Assembly (NCBI GenBank): GCA_934098435.1
Contig: CAKOOV010000021.1
Location: 1-7,806, forward strand
Reading direction: 5' to 3'
DNA: 7,806 bases
Source: an uncultured Bacilli bacterium
Lineage (GTDB): Bacteria > Bacillota_I > Bacilli_A > RF39 > UBA660
Shown here: piece by piece, positions 6,053 to 7,806 of the stretch
How positions within the stretch are numbered: position 1 is the first letter of the stretch
How the letters are laid out: each line of letters starts with the position of its first letter
Position numbers and translations under genes: made by a program
Notes under the pieces: model-generated
What the model was told of the DNA's origin: nothing
Seen by the model: the letters and a program-made list of their open reading frames with translations, nothing else
Database searches by the model: none

Positions 6053-6081
6053 GAAAACTCTACATTAAAGTAAGAGTTTTC
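6053..6081 (-). terminator. Weak AT-rich hairpin upstream of tag
   Basis: GAAAACTCT (6053-6061) and AGAGTTTTC (6073-6081) are perfect inverted repeats. On the minus strand TTTTAATTT follows, so the hairpin could end transcription of the candidate remnant before tag. The stem is AT-rich and the T tract is interrupted, hence low confidence. Confidence 0.35.
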
Positions 6082-6143
6082 AAACATTTTCGTTCGGGAT
6101 AACTTATTACTCGCACCACTTTCTATAATTTCAATTATTTTTT

Positions 6144-6208
6144 GGCATAGTATATTTCAGTTGTTCGGAAATTCCGAACAGTTGTCTTTTTAAGTTTAAT
6201 TCTATGCC
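6144..6208. repeat. Outer inverted repeat around an intergenic palindrome
   Basis: GGCATAG (6144-6150) and CTATGCC (6202-6208) are exact 7-bp inverted repeats bracketing the palindrome at 6162-6180. The two are not perfectly concentric, with centres about 5 bases apart. They may be a nested cruciform or a chance coincidence. Confidence 0.45.
6162..6180. repeat. 19-bp palindrome with flanking 7-bp direct repeats
   Basis: TGTTCGGAA (6162-6170) and TTCCGAACA (6172-6180) mirror each other about a single central A. CAGTTGT occurs at 6158-6164 and again at 6179-6185, giving a 21-base period. It is GC-richer than its surroundings and lies in the candidate gene remnant. It could be an operator, an insertion footprint or a hairpin like those in the nuclease genes. 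Confidence 0.7.
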
Positions 6209-6229
6209 TTTTTGGTAGAAGTACAATAA

Positions 6230-6402
6230 TCACTAGGCATAAATTTATAAGTAGTAATAACTACTAACTGGTATATGTATATCATATTTTTTAAAATTGT
6301 TATAATATTTAACAAATTTTTAATATTATATAACATTTTAGTATACACCTATGGCTTATATATAATAGATATGATTGATAGATTATTTTTAGACTACAGG
6401 CT
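6230..6402. other. AT-rich intergenic spacer
   Basis: I see no gene or RNA gene here. It holds only AT-rich inverted repeats: AGTAGT/ACTACT (6250-6255, 6260-6265) and an imperfect pair at 6298-6309 and 6322-6335. Such repeats are expected often in sequence of this composition. Confidence 0.6.
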
Positions 6403-6436
6403 AAAAATAACACTCTAAGACCTTAGGCTTAGAGTG
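6403..6436 (-). terminator. Intrinsic terminator of the beta-rich protein operon
   Basis: CACTCTAAG (6411-6419) and CTTAGAGTG (6428-6436) form a perfect 9-bp stem with an 8-base loop. TTATTTTT follows on the minus strand (6410-6403). It begins 12 bases past the stop codon of the gene ending at 6449. Confidence 0.85.
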
Positions 6437-6448
6437 AAAATAACTTCT

Positions 6449-6994
6449 TTAATTATCATTAAGTATTATTTGACCATCACTAATAACTACATTTGGAAGG
6501 CTAGCGTCAGTTAAAGTAAAATCTCTAAGGGGTGCTTCTGGATTGGTTATCTCTACTATTTTATTTTGTTCATTCATTACTATAGATTTAACAGTATCTT
6601 CAAAAGTATGTCCACCATCACTAGTTATTTGTTTATAATATATTGTAATATTACCTGATGTGGAAAACGGAATATTATTAAACTTAGCATTACCATCTGT
6701 ATCGGTAGTTATTTCTTCTGATAGGATATTTCCTGTACTATCAGTTCTAACAAACTTAGCCCCTATTACTTGTGCTCCTGTTTCTGGAATTCCAGTATCC
6801 GTTACATGAAGGGTTAATGTTCCTTTAGCTTTTATAGTAAAGGCATAGGTATTAGTTCCCTCTACTATGGTAACATTTTTAGGTTCTATAGAATCAGGAT
6901 CATAGCCTTCTACTACTGCTGATACTTTATAATTACCATTAACAAGTCTTATGCTTCCTTTTCCATTAGTTATTGGGATTGTATGTCTTCCCAT
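6449..6994 (-). CDS. Beta-sandwich protein with PEGA-like and transthyretin/CnaB-like modules
   Basis: The 181-residue protein reads as two beta-rich modules. Residues 10-55 (GKGSIRLVNGNYKVSAVVEG) resemble a PEGA or carboxypeptidase-regulatory fold. Residues 57-150 (GTLTLHVTDTG, GAQVIGAKFVRTDSTGN, TTDTDGNAKFNNIPF) resemble the prealbumin-like/CnaB fold of adhesins and phage tail appendages. A tail (DFTLTDASLPNVVISDGQI) follows. There is no signal peptide, membrane segment or LPxTG motif, so if it acts outside the cell it needs another route, as virion or tail proteins do. GAGAGGAGAG precedes the ATG. The start overlaps the upstream gene by 25 bases, implying translational coupling. A structural or adhesive role is inference from fold. 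Confidence 0.75.
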   Translation of the reverse strand: MGRHTIPITNGKGSIRLVNGNYKVSAVVEGYDPDSIEPKNVTIVEGTNTYAFTIKAKGTLTLHVTDTGIPETGAQVIGAKFVRTDSTGNILSEEITTDTDGNAKFNNIPFSTSGNITIYYKQITSDGGHTFEDTVKSIVMNEQNKIVEITNPEAPLRDFTLTDASLPNVVISDGQIILNDN

Positions 6995-7323
6995 AGCAAT
7001 ATCTCTCCTCTCTTTATCTTTATATTTGAGTTGTTAGCATCTTCTAACAAAACAGTAATAAGATGGTTTTTGTTTAAATTATTATTAATATTTATACAAT
7101 ATATTTCATCTCTTTTAGCTATTAATGGAATAACTAATATTTTTAATCCTGATATAATAAATAATTTATATATATCATTATTATATATTGGTATTTTAAT
7201 ATTATTTAGGTTATCTATTGTTTTTTCATATACTATCTTATTACATTTATTTTTTAGAATTATTTTAGTTCTACCCAAATTTATTCCATTACATATTCTA
7301 ATATAAATAAAATCTTTTTTCAT
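6970..7323 (-). CDS. Hypothetical 117-residue beta-rich protein
   Basis: I do not recognise this family. The protein alternates short hydrophobic and Asn/Lys-rich strands (FIYIRICNGINLGRTKIILK, then KIVYEKTIDNLNNIKIPIYN), suggesting a small beta-sandwich. Residues 54-68 (LFIISGLKILVIPLI) are hydrophobic but short and interrupted by Lys, so a membrane segment is doubtful, and there is no signal peptide. AAGGTGA lies 4 bases before the ATG and the upstream stop codon is 15 bases away. The 3' end overlaps the next start by 25 bases. Tight packing indicates that it works with its two neighbours, perhaps as parts of one surface or virion structure. A plus-strand open frame over the same bases is most likely its shadow. 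Confidence 0.65.
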   Translation of the reverse strand: MKKDFIYIRICNGINLGRTKIILKNKCNKIVYEKTIDNLNNIKIPIYNNDIYKLFIISGLKILVIPLIAKRDEIYCININNNLNKNHLITVLLEDANNSNIKIKRGEILLWEDIQSQ

Positions 7324-7338
7324 AAATCACCTTACCTT

Positions 7339-7806
7339 CTATTCTTCAATACTCCAAATAACTATTGTTGAATAATCTTCATCTTTTAATAAACTCTTAC
7401 TAGGACTTAATCTTAATCCTTTATCAGTAGAAAATGTTACTTTAGATACTTCAACACTTCCACTAGTAGTAGTTGATTCATATATTAATTTCTTACTAGT
7501 TGTTAATTTTTCTATTTCATTATTAAACTTCTTAAATAATAAGGAATCTACTAGTACTTTACCATTCTTTTCTATCATTGGATTAATGAAATATATATAT
7601 AATTTCCAATTTGTTTTGGTAGTTCTACTATCTACTACGGTTATGATGGTTTTATCTTTTTTATATAATGTTAATGGTTTATCTCCTACTGGAGTTGTAT
7701 TAAATGGTATATTTTCTGTTACTTCTAGTAGTGTTAATTCTCCATTAAATGGTGTTGTTATTTCTCTTTTAGTGTAAACACTATTTAAACAGGTGGTTAT
7801 TATATA
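7339..7806 (-). CDS. C-terminal part of a likely surface beta-rich protein (5' end outside window)
   Basis: The frame is open from the window edge to a TAG at 7339, giving 155 residues. An internal ATG at 7578 could suggest a 79-residue gene, but the frame continues without a stop for 76 codons upstream and the sequence reads as one domain. Motifs such as LTLYKKDKTIITVVDSR, TNWKLYIYF, GLRLSPSKSLL and a terminal YSTIVIWSIEE follow the pattern VxDxR ... W.L ... Y..I.W.L seen at the C-termini of WxL-like and related Firmicute surface proteins. No LPxTG anchor is present. It is the first visible gene of a compact three-gene run. The family call is tentative. Confidence 0.6.
   Translation of the reverse strand, partial: YIITTCLNSVYTKREITTPFNGELTLLEVTENIPFNTTPVGDKPLTLYKKDKTIITVVDSRTTKTNWKLYIYFINPMIEKNGKVLVDSLLFKKFNNEIEKLTTSKKLIYESTTTSGSVEVSKVTFSTDKGLRLSPSKSLLKDEDYSTIVIWSIEE

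Larger units (their letters stand above)
6040..6229 (-). pseudogene. Possible frameshifted gene remnant, unrecognised
   Basis: No intact gene lies between 5988 and 6448, but two overlapping minus-strand open frames look protein-like. One spans 6229-6131 (about 32 codons, including YQKGIELNLKRQLF and SEQLKYTMPK). The other spans 6156-6040 (38 codons, including IIEIIESGASNKLSRTK and MFENSYFNVEF). They could be joined by a one-base change in the A6 run at 6137-6142, giving a continuous stretch of about 65 codons ending at a TGA. The second frame contains GC-richer codons than the surrounding spacer. Neither frame has a good start or ribosome site. I do not recognise the family, and chance open frames in AT-rich DNA cannot be excluded. 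Confidence 0.35.

Noticed and set aside
6983..7306. Plus-strand open frame of 107 codons.
   Set aside because: It lies opposite the minus-strand 117-residue gene, which has a ribosome site and fits the operon. The plus frame gives a biased hydrophobic product and no start signals.
7339..7578. Treating 7339-7578 as a separate 79-residue gene starting at the ATG at 7578.
   Set aside because: The same frame stays open to the window edge, no good ribosome site precedes the ATG, and the sequence on both sides reads as one domain.
1..7806. A DGR reverse transcriptase, template repeat, tRNA or rRNA gene within the window.
   Set aside because: I looked for RT-like motifs, an A-rich copy of the variable region and cloverleaf RNAs on both strands and found none.

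Overview
The window is AT-rich with compact minus-strand gene order, strong AGGAGG/AGGTGA ribosome sites and standard TAA/TAG/TGA stops with TGG for Trp. A GerM-like protein points to spore-former ancestry. Together these suggest an uncultured Bacilli or Mollicutes-like gut Firmicute (RF39-like), but taxonomy is inference. All convincing genes lie on the minus strand, so transcription runs from high to low coordinates.

Region 1 (7806 to 6403) is the end of a three-gene run of beta-rich proteins: the 3' part of a likely surface protein, an unrecognised 117-residue protein, and a 181-residue protein with PEGA-like and transthyretin/CnaB-like modules. A clear intrinsic terminator closes it. Region 2 (6402 to 5988) has no intact gene. 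It holds a possible frameshifted gene remnant, a perfect 19-bp palindrome flanked by 7-bp direct repeats, and a weak hairpin. Region 3 (5987 to 4409) encodes 3-methyladenine DNA glycosylase I (tag) and a membrane-anchored protein with two GerMN domains.

Region 4 (4408 to 2520) is a single-gene unit: near-consensus promoter, a 22-bp palindrome over its -10 element, a 536-residue exported protein, a GC-rich 3' flank and a strong terminator. The last 200 bases of the gene look like the variable region of a diversity-generating retroelement (DGR): an abrupt GC-rich, A-poor block of NNY codons, a G/C-rich block, then a 12-bp-stem hairpin. No reverse transcriptase or template repeat is in the window, so diversification would have to act from elsewhere.

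Region 5 (2494 to 1) is an operon of three tandem DUF1016/YhcG-type PD-(D/E)XK nuclease genes, the last cut by the window edge. Each carries, at the same place just before the conserved L-[ST]-W-[ST]-H-Y motif, a different GC-rich hairpin with a 3-nt loop. Arm sequences, stem lengths and reading register differ, but the hairpin is kept. The first gene of the operon is truncated by a 25-bp tandem duplication that shifts the frame, and the paralogues look like mosaics of one another. The hairpin set and the DGR-like target are the two most interesting signals.
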